This document shows positions 18,427 through 27,429 of a stretch of DNA of 64,000 bases, piece after piece. Each line of letters opens with the position of its first letter. Within the stretch, counting starts at the first letter, position 1. The position numbers and the translations under genes were made by a program. This DNA comes from Lentilactobacillus hilgardii DSM 20176 = ATCC 8290 (GTDB taxonomy: Bacteria > Bacillota > Bacilli > Lactobacillales > Lactobacillaceae), in assembly GCF_000159315.1 (NCBI RefSeq), contig NZ_GG669993.1, forward strand, positions 377,668 through 441,667. The letters are read 5' to 3'. The notes under the pieces are model-generated. The model worked only from the letters and a program-made list of their open reading frames with translations. It was not told where the DNA came from and searched no databases.

Positions 18427-18915
18427 ATGGAAATATCTATGCAAATCATACCACTCGAATGCCATCGTCAATCGGCCATTCAATTATTTCAAAATCTATG
18501 GGGAACAACCAACATGGTTGTTTCGACGGGACAATATGATATTAAAGATTTAAAAGGCTTTATTGCAATGGAAAATGACCAAATCATCGGTTTATTAAGC
18601 TATGAATTAAAGGCGGATTATCTTGAAATTATTTCTATTGATAGTCTAAGGACGGGAATCGGTATCGGTTCTCAACTATTAAATATGGTTGAAGAGCTGG
18701 CATACGAAAAACGGTTGAACAAACTTGGGGTTATCACGACAAACGATAATCTGAATGCGCTTGGCTTTTATCAAAAAAGAGGGTTTCGGCTAACGGAAGT
18801 GATCCCAGACGCAGTTAGACTGGCCCGAAAAATCAAGCCGGAGATTCCGCTAAAAGCAGATAACGGCATCCCAATTTTTGATGAATTAAAACTGGTGAAA
18901 CAGCTTATGGACTGA
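18427..18915 (+). CDS. GNAT-family N-acetyltransferase
   Basis: About 162 residues. The GNAT core is visible: strand QIIGLLSYELKADYLEIISI, then acetyl-CoA loop RTGIGIGSQLL (R/Q-x-x-G-x-G/A), then NLNALGFYQKRGFR. Target unknown. Start is uncertain: ATG 18427 lacks a clear ribosome site, and ATG 18439 (MQIIPLECH) would give a more family-like N-terminus. Confidence 0.82.
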   Translation: MEISMQIIPLECHRQSAIQLFQNLWGTTNMVVSTGQYDIKDLKGFIAMENDQIIGLLSYELKADYLEIISIDSLRTGIGIGSQLLNMVEELAYEKRLNKLGVITTNDNLNALGFYQKRGFRLTEVIPDAVRLARKIKPEIPLKADNGIPIFDELKLVKQLMD

Positions 18916-19125
18916 CAACGACGACTAATTTCATTTTGCCAACCAAACCCACATTCCAAGCATTTTTGATAATCCGCCTGCACATTTTTGCCTGTTTAAA
19001 TGCTGGTGCCAAGATTTCTGATTGTTGAACTCAACCGATTTATTTTTGAAAGTTAGTTATCTTTTAATAATTTTCATGAACCGTTAATCCTATTAATGGT
19101 TGGATGTGGTAAGATAATTTCTGTT

Positions 19126-20364
19126 ATGAAAAAGGAAAATTTAATTTTAACTATTTCAACAATTGCTTTGGGGCTTTTTGTTGGTATGAGTTCACTTTTT
19201 TTGAGTTTGCTTTTAACTTTTATTGAGGAAGAATTTCTTCATTTTAAAGAAACGCCACTTCGACCAATTGTCACGGGAAGCCCAAACGATGCCAGACTGT
19301 TCTCGGTTTTTATCGGTGGTATCATTGCGGCAGTCATTTGGTGGATATTAAGGACAAAAGTAAAGCCACCTGTGACAATTGGAAAAGGGTTGGCTGGTGA
19401 AAACATGCCTGCTGTTCAAACCATTCTTCACGTTATAACCCAGATCTTTTACGTAGGAACTGGTGGCTCTATTGGTCGAGAACTGGCACCCCGAGAAGCC
19501 GGTGCCATGATTGCCCAAAAGTGGAATAACCTACTTAACAGGGTGCATTGGGGCCATTTATCTAAAGACGACGTTGTTTTGTTAATTGCTTCAGCTGCAG
19601 GTGCTGGTTTTGCCGGCGTTTATAACGCTCCTATAACGGGGATGTTCTTTTGTGTTGAAGTTCTATTTAAGAAAATATCAATGCGATCCGTTTGCGTTAG
19701 CCTACCAATGTCAGTGATTGCCGTGCTTGTTAGTTCCAGTGTCCGAGGAACAGAACCTTACTATTTAGTCGGCAAGGCCAAATTCGAGCCTAAATTCTTA
19801 TTGATTGCTATTTTTATTTCCCTTCTTTGCGGCATTGTTGGCGCGCTTTTCCGAAAATCTTTTACATGGGCTGAAAGTGTAAAACCGGACAATTACCATA
19901 TTTTATGGCAACTACCACTACTTTCTTTAGTTACAGGTTTAATTTCAATTAATTTCCCCCAGATAATGGGAAATGGTCGGGCCCTTGCCCAATTTTCGAT
20001 CAGCACTACGGGTAAAAATTTACTGCTTGTATTGTTACTGGGAGCCATTGCAAAGTACGCCGTAACCGTCTTTACAATTCGGGCTGGTGCTTTTGGAGGG
20101 ACTTTAACGCCTTCTGTTGCAATTGGAGCCGCTATTGGTGCATTCATAGGTATCATCATCTTTCCATACATTGGCATGCCAATTTGGCAGTGTGCATTGC
20201 TTGGCGGCTGTAGCCTATTAGCCGCTTCCCAGCAGGCTCCTTTGATGGCATTATTCATGGTTTTTGAAGTCTGCCATCTGAATTCTATAGCACTAATCCC
20301 ACTGGGAATGGGAGTCGCAATCTCAGTTGCAATCTCAAGAGTTGTTTTAAGAAAAGTTATGTAA
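19126..20364 (+). CDS. ClC-family chloride channel/antiporter
   Basis: 412 residues with about ten hydrophobic segments. ClC signatures: GKGLAGENMP (position of GSGIP), GGSIGRELAPREAGA (position of GREGP, gating Glu kept), AAAGAGFAGVYNAPITGMFF, and GAFGGTLTPSVAIGAAIGAF. ATG 19126 (MKKEN) is preferred to an upstream start. The altered GREGP and GSGIP motifs place it in a divergent bacterial branch, so ion preference cannot be stated. No regulatory CBS domain. Convergent with the metal ATPase; a terminator lies between. Confidence 0.85.
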   Translation: MKKENLILTISTIALGLFVGMSSLFLSLLLTFIEEEFLHFKETPLRPIVTGSPNDARLFSVFIGGIIAAVIWWILRTKVKPPVTIGKGLAGENMPAVQTILHVITQIFYVGTGGSIGRELAPREAGAMIAQKWNNLLNRVHWGHLSKDDVVLLIASAAGAGFAGVYNAPITGMFFCVEVLFKKISMRSVCVSLPMSVIAVLVSSSVRGTEPYYLVGKAKFEPKFLLIAIFISLLCGIVGALFRKSFTWAESVKPDNYHILWQLPLLSLVTGLISINFPQIMGNGRALAQFSISTTGKNLLLVLLLGAIAKYAVTVFTIRAGAFGGTLTPSVAIGAAIGAFIGIIIFPYIGMPIWQCALLGGCSLLAASQQAPLMALFMVFEVCHLNSIALIPLGMGVAISVAISRVVLRKVM

Positions 20365-20396
20365 GTTAATGTATTTACACGTAAACCATCAAAATA

Positions 20397-20445
20397 CCGC
20401 CATTGTTTTCGACGTTGATTAGTCAAAAACAATGACGGTCTTTTA
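20397..20445 (+). terminator. Terminator of the ClC gene
   Basis: CCGCCATTGTTTT (20397-20409) pairs with AAAACAATGACGG (20426-20438) with one mismatch, followed by TCTTTTA. Confidence 0.8.
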
Positions 20446-20477
20446 TTCACTAACAAAATAAATCTGATCATGTTTCA

Positions 20478-22421
20478 TCAGCCTTTTATTACCGGATTCA
20501 TCTTCTGTCCAAGTGTTGGTTCGGTTTGCTTTTTTACAGACTCATTTGAATCTTTATTTCCTTTTAACAATCTCAAACCATTCAAAATTACCAATAATGT
20601 ACTTCCCTCGTGCATGAAGACGCCTAAGCCAATCGTCATCAGACCAAAGAAATTAAGTCCAACCAATACCATTACGACAACCAATGCGAAAATAATATTT
20701 TGCCAGACAACTTTTTTTAACCGTTTGGATACTTCATACGACGTCACAAATTTTGATAAATCATTTTTCATTAATACAACATCCGCGACATCGACTGCGA
20801 CATCGGTACCATCTCCCATAGCGGTCCCAATATCTGCAGTCACCAATGCCGGTGCATCATTCACACCGTCACCGACCATTCCGGTTACTTTACCTTGACC
20901 CTTTTGTTGTTTAATCACGTCAACTTTTTGCTCAGGTAGAACATTGGTAATCACTTCATCAATTCCCAAAAATTGACCAATGGCTTCACCAGTCTGCTTT
21001 GAATCGCCCGTAATCATCATGGTGTGAATCCGTTGATCTTTCAAAAACTGAATTGTCTGCTTTGATTTTTCATTTGGTGTATCCATCAATGCAATCAAGC
21101 CAATTACCTTATCGTTTTCGGCGAGATAGACAACTGTCTTGCCTTCACCGGCAAACTGACGCATCTTCTTATCGATTAATGACGATACTTCCGAAAATAA
21201 GCTTGGCTTTTTAATGGCATACACCTTACTGCCATAAACAGCTTGAACCCCTTTACCAATTTCATTTGACACATCAACCTGAAGCCTTTCGGTTGGTACA
21301 AAATGACTTGCAATTGCAGAAGCCAGTGGATGATTGATTTGAGATTCAATGGCAAAAATAATGTTTGTTAACTTGTCTTTGTCTTTAGAATCAACTAAAT
21401 AAAAGTCCGTGACTTCCGGTTCTCCTTTGGTGAGCGTTCCCGTTTTGTCAAAAGCAACCGTCTCTAATTCTGCTAAATTGGACAAATACGAACCACCCTT
21501 GAATAGAACACCCTTTTTAGCTAATTGCGATAGGGCAGAAAGTGTTGCCGGTACCGCTGCAGCTGCAAAAGCACATGGTGAAGCTGAAATCAGAAAAACA
21601 ATACTTCTATATAAACTAACGCTTAACCCCCAGTTAAAGCCCCAATAACCAGCCGCCAAAACAAGTGGGAATAAAATTAAGACGGCCGTGACATATTTAG
21701 GTTCCAACAGTTTAATCCTGGTTGCAGTCTTACTTAAATGACTTTGAGACTGTTCGACCAATTTTAAAATTTTAGCAAGGACCGTTTCATCATTACTTTT
21801 CGTTGCTGTCATCATAAACGTGGCATTTCCGTTGACCGTACCCGCAAAAACATTATCACCAGGTCCTTTTTCTCTGGGAATACTCTCACCATTGATAGCT
21901 GATTCGTTAATGGCAGGTTGACCACTAATGATTTGACCGTCTATTGGTACCTGGTCACCATTTTGTACCTGAATTCGATCGCCAATTTTGACATCGTTAA
22001 CCGAAATTTCCGAAGCCTTTCCGTCATCATCGATTCTCTTGGCCTTAACCGGTGTCATTTCCAATAAAGCTTTAATTTCCCGCCGGCTTTTGCCTTCAGC
22101 AAATTCTTCCAAGAAATGTGCACCGGCAAATATCAGAACCAGTAACGCTGCTTCTTCGTAACTCCCAATGAGAATGGCACCAACAGCACCTATTGACATT
22201 AATAAATGAATGTTAGGCATGAATCTGCCAGTTCTTTTGCTTTCCAAAATGGTCTTTTCAAAGCCTTCAAAAATAACGTGATATCCCGAAGAAACTGTCG
22301 CAATTAAAAATAAACTGGTGACAATAGCTGAGTTAAAACCAGAAAACATTAATACCAGACCAAGTAGATACAGGATCACCCCAAAAAAATATAATTTGGT
22401 TGTCATTTTCAATTTTTTCAC
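20478..22421 (-). CDS. P1B-4 type heavy-metal efflux ATPase
   Basis: 647 residues. GTG 22421 is used because AGGGAGG lies at proper distance. No N-terminal metal-binding domain. Sequence motifs: GESIPREKGPGD (actuator), SASPCAFAAAAVPA (SPC in TM6), DKTGTLTKGEP (phosphorylation), INHPLASAI (HP), GDGVNDAPAL, and HEGSTLLVILN in TM8. SPC plus HEG[S/G]T defines subgroup P1B-4 (CoaT, CtpD, PfeT), which exports Fe2+, Co2+ or Zn2+ from the cytoplasm. A divergent ArsR/SmtB gene with an alpha5-type metal site supports metal-induced expression through the dyads at 22472-22507. Confidence 0.9.
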   Translation of the reverse strand: MKKLKMTTKLYFFGVILYLLGLVLMFSGFNSAIVTSLFLIATVSSGYHVIFEGFEKTILESKRTGRFMPNIHLLMSIGAVGAILIGSYEEAALLVLIFAGAHFLEEFAEGKSRREIKALLEMTPVKAKRIDDDGKASEISVNDVKIGDRIQVQNGDQVPIDGQIISGQPAINESAINGESIPREKGPGDNVFAGTVNGNATFMMTATKSNDETVLAKILKLVEQSQSHLSKTATRIKLLEPKYVTAVLILFPLVLAAGYWGFNWGLSVSLYRSIVFLISASPCAFAAAAVPATLSALSQLAKKGVLFKGGSYLSNLAELETVAFDKTGTLTKGEPEVTDFYLVDSKDKDKLTNIIFAIESQINHPLASAIASHFVPTERLQVDVSNEIGKGVQAVYGSKVYAIKKPSLFSEVSSLIDKKMRQFAGEGKTVVYLAENDKVIGLIALMDTPNEKSKQTIQFLKDQRIHTMMITGDSKQTGEAIGQFLGIDEVITNVLPEQKVDVIKQQKGQGKVTGMVGDGVNDAPALVTADIGTAMGDGTDVAVDVADVVLMKNDLSKFVTSYEVSKRLKKVVWQNIIFALVVVMVLVGLNFFGLMTIGLGVFMHEGSTLLVILNGLRLLKGNKDSNESVKKQTEPTLGQKMNPVIKG

Positions 22422-22471
22422 GAGACTTACCTCCCTGTCTAATAATTGTCAATTTTAATCTAACGTACATT

Positions 22472-22507
22472 TGAATTTACGTTCATATGAGTAACTCCTC
22501 ATATGAA
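22472..22507. promoter_or_regulatory. Candidate ArsR/SmtB operator dyads
   Basis: Between the divergent ATPase and ArsR genes, TTCATATGAG (22482-22491) and CTCATATGAA (22498-22507) form a perfect 10-bp dyad with a 6-base centre. It partly overlaps AACGTA/TACGTT arms starting at about 22472. Paired, AT-rich dyads of this kind are typical of SmtB/CzrA family sites. Confidence 0.65.
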
Positions 22508-22613
22508 TATCTTATCATTTATTTTCAAAAATCTCAAGCATTCCTTCCTGCTTGACACAATGCGACTAAATTCGTACATTATAATTATTATAGATTTCCA
22601 CGGAGGTAATCAT

Positions 22614-22968
22614 TTGACTGAACAGGATCACAAACAAGCCTATGAACAAATGAAAGAAAATGGCATTCCGCTTTCCGAACATATTGATACGGTAACGACT
22701 GTTTTTAAAGTCATTGCCGATCAAACACGAATGAGAATTCTGTTGGCGTTGTCGGAAACATCGTTAAGTGTTAAAAATTGCCGATATCTTAACAATGAGT
22801 CAATCCAGCATCTCCCACCAACTTCGGGTGTTAAAGGACAATCGACTGGTAAAGGGAACACGGCTCGGGAAACAAATTCACTATCAATTAACTGATGATC
22901 ATATTGTTCAAATATTCAAACAGATCATTGAACATATAGAAGAAAAGAAACAACATCATTTATCCTGA
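22614..22968 (+). pseudogene. ArsR/SmtB-family metal sensor, frameshifted
   Basis: TTG 22614 is preceded by ACGGAGGTAA. The first frame gives TVTTVFKVIADQTRMRILLAL up to LSETSLSVK. Removing one A from AAAAA (22773-22777) joins it to KIADILTMSQSSISHQLRVL, the recognition helices of an ArsR repressor, and then to the C-terminus. That C-terminus shows D-x-H-x10-H-x2-E (DDHIVQIFKQIIEHIEE), the alpha5 zinc/cobalt site of SmtB/CzrA-type sensors. The restored protein would be about 117 residues. It is divergent from the P1B-4 ATPase and is its likely repressor; if the frameshift is real, the ATPase may be constitutively expressed. Confidence 0.88.
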
Positions 22969-22974
22969 TGCAAC

Positions 22975-23028
22975 AAAAAATGATTTGACCGTTTGCCATT
23001 ATGAGGCATTAGGTCAAATCATTTTTTG
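22975..23028. terminator. Bidirectional terminator between arsR-like and copper ATPase genes
   Basis: AAAAAATGATTTGACC (22975-22990) and GGTCAAATCATTTTTT (23012-23027) pair perfectly, with an inner TGCC/GGCA helix. Both strands end in a T6 tail. Confidence 0.92.
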
Positions 23029-23058
23029 GTGACTATTTTGACAATTATCTCGTTGCAC

Positions 23059-25002
23059 TCAAGCAGTGACCTTATCATTCTCATGGTCTCCTGCAATTTT
23101 AGATCTATTCAGAAGCAACGATGACGTCACCACCGAAACGGATGAGAAAGCCATTGCCAAGCCCGCTAATTCAGGGCTTAACTGAAGGCCGATACCAACT
23201 AGAATTCCTGCAGAGATTGGAATACCAATTAAATTGTAAATGAAAGCCCAAAACAGATTTAATTTAATTCGATTAAATGTCTTTTTGGCAATATCAAGTG
23301 CACGAACAACGCCCAGTAAATCATTTTGAATTAAAATAATTTCACCTGATTCAATGGCAATATCCGTTCCAGATCCCATTGCAATACCAACATTGGCAAC
23401 GGTTAGTGCCGGTGCATCATTAATACCATCCCCAACGAAAGCGACTTTGCCTGACTGTTGTAAAGCTTTAACATGGTCAGCCTTTTCATTTGGCAAAACG
23501 CCGGCAATGACTTGATCGATGCCAACTTGTCTGCCAATCGCTTGAGCAACCCGTTGATTATCCCCGGTTAACATAACCGTTTTAAGTCCTCGGGAACGTA
23601 ATTCGGTAATTGCTTCAGTAGCGGTTTTCTTAGGGGTATCTTGGATTGCAATCAACCCAATGATTTTTTCATTTAAGCCGACCAACACAACCGTTTTGGC
23701 ATCATTCTGTAATTTAGCCATTTGCTTCTTCATTTCATCTGATAACAGATAATCATTTGATAGTTTATCACTGCCAACAAAGGCTTTTTGATTGTTAACA
23801 ACTGCTTTAACACCTTTACCTTCAATATTTTTAAATTTTTTGGCCTTTTGATAAGTTATCTTGGCTTCACTCACTTTAGCCATAACCGCGGCTGCCAGTG
23901 GGTGCTCGGAATTCTCTTCCAAACTTGCAGCAACTTGAAGCACTTTTTCCTGATTACCTACGACATCGGTAACAACCGGCTTTCCCGCTGTAATTGTACC
24001 TGTTTTATCAAAAACAACTGTTTTAACGTCGTTGACCTCTTCAAGTGCCTGGCCATTTTTAATTAAGACGCCCATTTTTGCGGATCGACCGGTACCCACC
24101 ATCAGAGCAGTCGGCGTTGCCAATCCCAAGGCACACGGGCAAGCAATGACAATAACAGATACGGCAAATAACATCGCCTGAACTGCCGGTGCACCTAAAA
24201 ATACAAACCAAATCACAAAGGTCAAAATAGCAGCGATTAGAACTGCCGGAACAAAAATACCCGAGATCCGATCAGTCAGATTTTGAATAGGCGCATGACT
24301 GGTCTGGGCTTTTCTGACTAATTCGACAATTTGGGACAAAGCTGTGTCTTTGCCAACCTTGGTAGCCCGAAAAATAATCATACCGTCCGAATTAATCGTT
24401 GAACCGATAACGTTGTCGCCGATTTTTTTAACGACGGGCATACTTTCGCCCGTTACCATAGATTCGTTAATGTTAGTGACACCTTCAGTAACAACCCCGT
24501 CAACAGGTACCTTTTCGCCCGGACGAACCCGAATCATGTCTCCCACTTGAACTTGTTCAAGTGGCGTTTTAACATACTGTCCCTTGGATAAAACTTCCGC
24601 TTCCTTAACCTGCAAACTCATCAACTTACCTAGAGCATTAGAAGCACTGTGATGCATCCGTTCCTCCAAAGCGTCGCCAAGCAACACAAAAACAGTTACA
24701 AGCGCAGCGCTTTCGAAGTAAACCGCTCTTCCAGTCATCATTGCAAAAAGTGAGTAAAAATAAGCAACGGAAGTTCCTACGGCAACCAGTGTATTCATGT
24801 TGGCATTATGATGTTTAAATGCCGCCCATGCGCTTTTCCAATAAGAAACCGCTGAAACCAACATAACCATTGTGGTTGTAATGAAGGCAATCCAGTTGTA
24901 TCCGGGCATCATCCAATGAAACGGCATCAGAACCATTTGAAGCAGCATTGGGCTTGCCAAAATTAACGAAAGCCAAAACTTTTTCATATTGGATAATTTC
25001 AT
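23059..25002 (-). CDS. copA: Copper-exporting P-type ATPase (P1B-1), no N-terminal HMA domain
   Basis: 647 residues. Motifs: TGESMPVVKK (actuator), ACPCALGLATP (CPC of TM6), DKTGTITAGKP, SEHPLAAAV (HP), GDGINDAPAL, and TM7-8 residues YNLIGIP and AFSSVSVV typical of Cu+ ATPases. It pumps Cu+ from the cytoplasm. Most CopA proteins start with one or two HMA metal-binding domains; this one starts directly with a membrane span. Its ATG overlaps the stop of the small cupredoxin gene (ATGA), so the two are translationally coupled and the cupredoxins may supply the copper-binding role. Expression is expected from the cop-box promoter near 25796-25835. Confidence 0.93.
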   Translation of the reverse strand: MKLSNMKKFWLSLILASPMLLQMVLMPFHWMMPGYNWIAFITTTMVMLVSAVSYWKSAWAAFKHHNANMNTLVAVGTSVAYFYSLFAMMTGRAVYFESAALVTVFVLLGDALEERMHHSASNALGKLMSLQVKEAEVLSKGQYVKTPLEQVQVGDMIRVRPGEKVPVDGVVTEGVTNINESMVTGESMPVVKKIGDNVIGSTINSDGMIIFRATKVGKDTALSQIVELVRKAQTSHAPIQNLTDRISGIFVPAVLIAAILTFVIWFVFLGAPAVQAMLFAVSVIVIACPCALGLATPTALMVGTGRSAKMGVLIKNGQALEEVNDVKTVVFDKTGTITAGKPVVTDVVGNQEKVLQVAASLEENSEHPLAAAVMAKVSEAKITYQKAKKFKNIEGKGVKAVVNNQKAFVGSDKLSNDYLLSDEMKKQMAKLQNDAKTVVLVGLNEKIIGLIAIQDTPKKTATEAITELRSRGLKTVMLTGDNQRVAQAIGRQVGIDQVIAGVLPNEKADHVKALQQSGKVAFVGDGINDAPALTVANVGIAMGSGTDIAIESGEIILIQNDLLGVVRALDIAKKTFNRIKLNLFWAFIYNLIGIPISAGILVGIGLQLSPELAGLAMAFSSVSVVTSSLLLNRSKIAGDHENDKVTA

Positions 25003-25322
25003 TCGTTAACAATCACCTTTCCATGGAACATATTCATACCACATGCATAATTGAATTCACCGCTTTTATCAGTACTAACCGAAACCTCGACATTTTTATT
25101 TAACGGTAGGTTCTTTTTAAAAGACAATTCTTCAGATTGTACTTTAGCTAAACAGGACGAGTCGTTAATCCGATGAAAAATCAATTTCGCAGGAACACCT
25201 TGTTTAAGCGTGACCGTACTTGGTTCATATCCATGATCAACATTGATCTTAATGATTTGAGTATGACTATTAGTTGTTTCCGACTTGTCCTGACCACCAA
25301 AAAGTTTTTTAAAGTTCATCAT
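24999..25322 (-). CDS. Soluble cupredoxin-domain protein
   Basis: 107 residues with no signal peptide or membrane span. A cupredoxin fold is indicated by IKINVDHGYEPSTVTLKQGVP, a cysteine in NDSSCLAKV, and the copper-ligand block YACGMNMFHGKVIV near the C-terminus (Cys, Met, Met, His). Cupredoxins usually work outside the cytoplasm, so an apparently cytosolic one next to a CopA lacking HMA domains suggests copper delivery to the pump; this is inference. It overlaps copA by four bases. Confidence 0.85.
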   Translation of the reverse strand: MMNFKKLFGGQDKSETTNSHTQIIKINVDHGYEPSTVTLKQGVPAKLIFHRINDSSCLAKVQSEELSFKKNLPLNKNVEVSVSTDKSGEFNYACGMNMFHGKVIVNE

Positions 25323-25347
25323 TATTTCCTACTTACTATATTTAAAA

Positions 25348-25722
25348 TTAGTTTTTAACAATTATTTTCCCATGGAACATATTCATACCACATGCATAAT
25401 CAAATTCTTGTGCTTTATCGGTCGGAATTTCAATTTCGGTCACACTCTGTTTTGTTAAGTCTTTATCAATGCCCAACTTTTCAAACACAACGTGTGATAA
25501 ACAAGCGGTTGAGTCATTCATTCGAAAACTCACTTTGGCTGGTATTCCTTTTTTTAAAAATAATGTACTTGGAGAATAACCTCCATCAACCAAAACAGTT
25601 GTTTCCTGTTTATTATCTGCAACCTGCGCATCAGCAACCGACCCTTCATGCTTACCAAAGAACCACCAGACAATAAATGCGATTAACAGGATTGCTACCA
25701 TAAACGTTATCATCTGTACCAT
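25348..25722 (-). CDS. Membrane-anchored cupredoxin-domain protein
   Basis: 124 residues from ATG 25722 (TTG 25725 is an alternative). Residues about 3-22 form a membrane span, then a linker, then a cupredoxin domain parallel to that of the next gene: VDGGYSPSTLFLKKGIP, NDSTACLSHVVF and YACGMNMFHGKIIV. It probably holds copper at the membrane surface. First gene of the operon cupredoxin-cupredoxin-copA; a 25-base gap separates it from the second. Confidence 0.85.
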   Translation of the reverse strand: MVQMITFMVAILLIAFIVWWFFGKHEGSVADAQVADNKQETTVLVDGGYSPSTLFLKKGIPAKVSFRMNDSTACLSHVVFEKLGIDKDLTKQSVTEIEIPTDKAQEFDYACGMNMFHGKIIVKN

Positions 25723-25795
25723 CAAACCTACTTCCCTTCATCAATATTCTTTAACAAAAGCAATCAGCTGATTTCTTGTTGGTCTTAGTCAAATT

Positions 25796-25835
25796 TACAA
25801 ACGTAAACTTTCTATATTCATAATTTACACTTGTA
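25796..25835 (-). promoter_or_regulatory. Two cop boxes upstream of the copper operon
   Basis: TACACTTGTA (25826-25835) matches the CopY consensus TACAnnTGTA. TACAAACGTA (25796-25805) matches in all but one position. They lie 74-113 bases ahead of the first cupredoxin gene and flank a possible -10 (TATAGA on the minus strand). The arrangement predicts copper induction by a CopY repressor, whose gene is not in this window. The rest of the gap (25836-25986) is AT-rich with nothing else recognisable. Confidence 0.8.
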
Positions 25836-25986
25836 AACTTAAAAAAGCAAGTATTTTCTGGAATATACTAAAAATAGTCGTCCTGATCATTAATTTTTTT
25901 AAGCATGAGCATTCTAAAACTAACACTTTATAGCTGATAAAAATTGTAAATCAAACAAGAATGACATGCGGGTTTAAGTACCATAA

Positions 25987-26041
25987 TCAAAAAAACAGTA
26001 TCTCCGGCATTGGCTTATTCCAATGCTGAAAATGCTGTTTT
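25987..26041 (-). terminator. Terminator of the LacI operon
   Basis: AAAACAG and CTGTTTT flank a perfect GCATTGG/CCAATGC helix. On the minus strand the tail is T7, and it lies 27 bases past the lacI-type stop codon. Confidence 0.8.
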
Positions 26042-26067
26042 ATATCCTCAGTTACACATTACACTTA

Positions 26068-27099
26068 TCAAATTGATTTACTTTTGTGGTAATCAACTAA
26101 TGAATCCCTAACTTTTAACGAGCTTTCTATTAAAGTGGTGTCAATTTTCATATTGTCATTTTCCAACATATTAATTAACCGCCGCGCAGATTTTTTCCCC
26201 ATAACTTGGGGATTTTGCTGAATAGTTGTAATTTGTGGTTGAACAAGTTTGGCCCAGTCCCAATCGTCAAACGCCACAACCCCTAATTGTCCTGGTACGG
26301 CCACATGGTACTGGGAAAGAATTGCAATCACCCGCATTAAAATCGTTCCTTTAAGTGCATATACAGCAGTTCGATTTTCCAGATTATCACTAAGCGCCAT
26401 TAATAAATTATAGATGTCACTATCACTGGTAGACCGATCAATCTCAATCAATTTGGCGCTTATACCTGCTTTGTTGACAATATCCTTGATAGCGCTATAT
26501 CTTTCCGTTCGAGCAGAATTATCAATAATTTTCTCACCAATCATCACAATCCTTTGGTATCCCATTCGAACAATAAAGTTCCCAAGCAACTGGGAGTAAC
26601 CATAATTATCGGTCGTAATCTCCGGCCATGATTGCGGTGTCAACTTGCGATCCACAATCACCATTGCTGTACCGGTATCTTTAATAAATTGATAATGTGA
26701 AGCCATTTCAGAAACAGGTTGGAGAATAATCCCGTCTACCCGAAGGCTCAGCAATCTTTCCAACTGCTTTTGTTCTTGATCGAGTGAATTATTCGAATTC
26801 ATCAAAATAATTTGATAACCGGATTCTTGAAAAATTTGATCTGCTCCCTTAAAAAGCATTGAGGAAAATATATTTTCAATATCAGCCACCACCATACCGA
26901 TAAGATGGGTTTGCTTATCCGTCAAGGCTTTTGCCTGTTGGTTAATTCGATAACCACTTGTCTTAATAATTTGATCAATTTTTGTGCGGGTATCCTCTGA
27001 CATTCGTTCAAAATGACCATTTAGGAACCTCGAAATTGTCGCCTTGGAAACGCCTGCCATTTTTGCAATATCGTTAATCGTCATCTGCTTATCGCTCAT
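26068..27099 (-). CDS. LacI-family regulator of the sugar-acid locus
   Basis: 343 residues. N-terminal HTH and hinge: TINDIAKMAGVSKATISRFLNG and INQQAKALTDKQTHLIGMVV. The rest is a periplasmic-binding-like effector domain ending QITTIQQNPQVMGKKSARRL and VRDSL. It resembles KdgR-type regulators of lactobacilli, but the effector cannot be read from sequence. It is the last gene of the operon it should control, and two identical LacI-type operators (29985-30000 and 30186-30201) lie in the divergent promoter region. Confidence 0.9.
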   Translation of the reverse strand: MSDKQMTINDIAKMAGVSKATISRFLNGHFERMSEDTRTKIDQIIKTSGYRINQQAKALTDKQTHLIGMVVADIENIFSSMLFKGADQIFQESGYQIILMNSNNSLDQEQKQLERLLSLRVDGIILQPVSEMASHYQFIKDTGTAMVIVDRKLTPQSWPEITTDNYGYSQLLGNFIVRMGYQRIVMIGEKIIDNSARTERYSAIKDIVNKAGISAKLIEIDRSTSDSDIYNLLMALSDNLENRTAVYALKGTILMRVIAILSQYHVAVPGQLGVVAFDDWDWAKLVQPQITTIQQNPQVMGKKSARRLINMLENDNMKIDTTLIESSLKVRDSLVDYHKSKSI

Positions 27100-27166
27100 T
27101 TTCTAATCACCTAAATGTATTTTACCCGCAATAATCCTAATTTGAAAGCTAAATCAGTATAACCGA

Positions 27167-27427
27167 TTAATATTTATTCAAACTTTCAATTCGTTTTAAT
27201 AGTGAATCAAACCCTAATTTAGAAAGTGTCTGATCATTATTCTCATGAATATTAAAGTTTTGATTTTCCAAGTCATTAAAATCGTCTATCAAATATTTAG
27301 CCATTAAAAATACTGTTAAACGGTCTTTTAACTGTCTTTCGTAATCACTGGATTCTCGGAAATGAATCGTATCAAGAACATGAAAAGCGAACTTTTCAGC
27401 ATCAATAGTCGTTCTGTTTTCTGACAT
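27167..27427 (-). CDS. Unknown 86-residue protein in the sugar-acid operon
   Basis: Begins MSENRTTIDAEKFAFHVLD and ends LLKRIESLNKY; soluble, acidic, mostly helical by composition, with no membrane span or recognisable motif. It starts two bases after the stop of the hydroxyacid dehydrogenase gene, with AGGTGA inside that gene's end as ribosome site, so it is translationally coupled. I do not recognise it. Confidence 0.65.
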   Translation of the reverse strand: MSENRTTIDAEKFAFHVLDTIHFRESSDYERQLKDRLTVFLMAKYLIDDFNDLENQNFNIHENNDQTLSKLGFDSLLKRIESLNKY

Positions 27428-27429
27428 AT

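Noticed and set aside
22614..22968. ArsR-type protein as the copper-operon regulator
   Set aside because: Its metal site is the zinc/cobalt alpha5 type, it is divergent from the P1B-4 pump, and the copper operon has CopY boxes instead.
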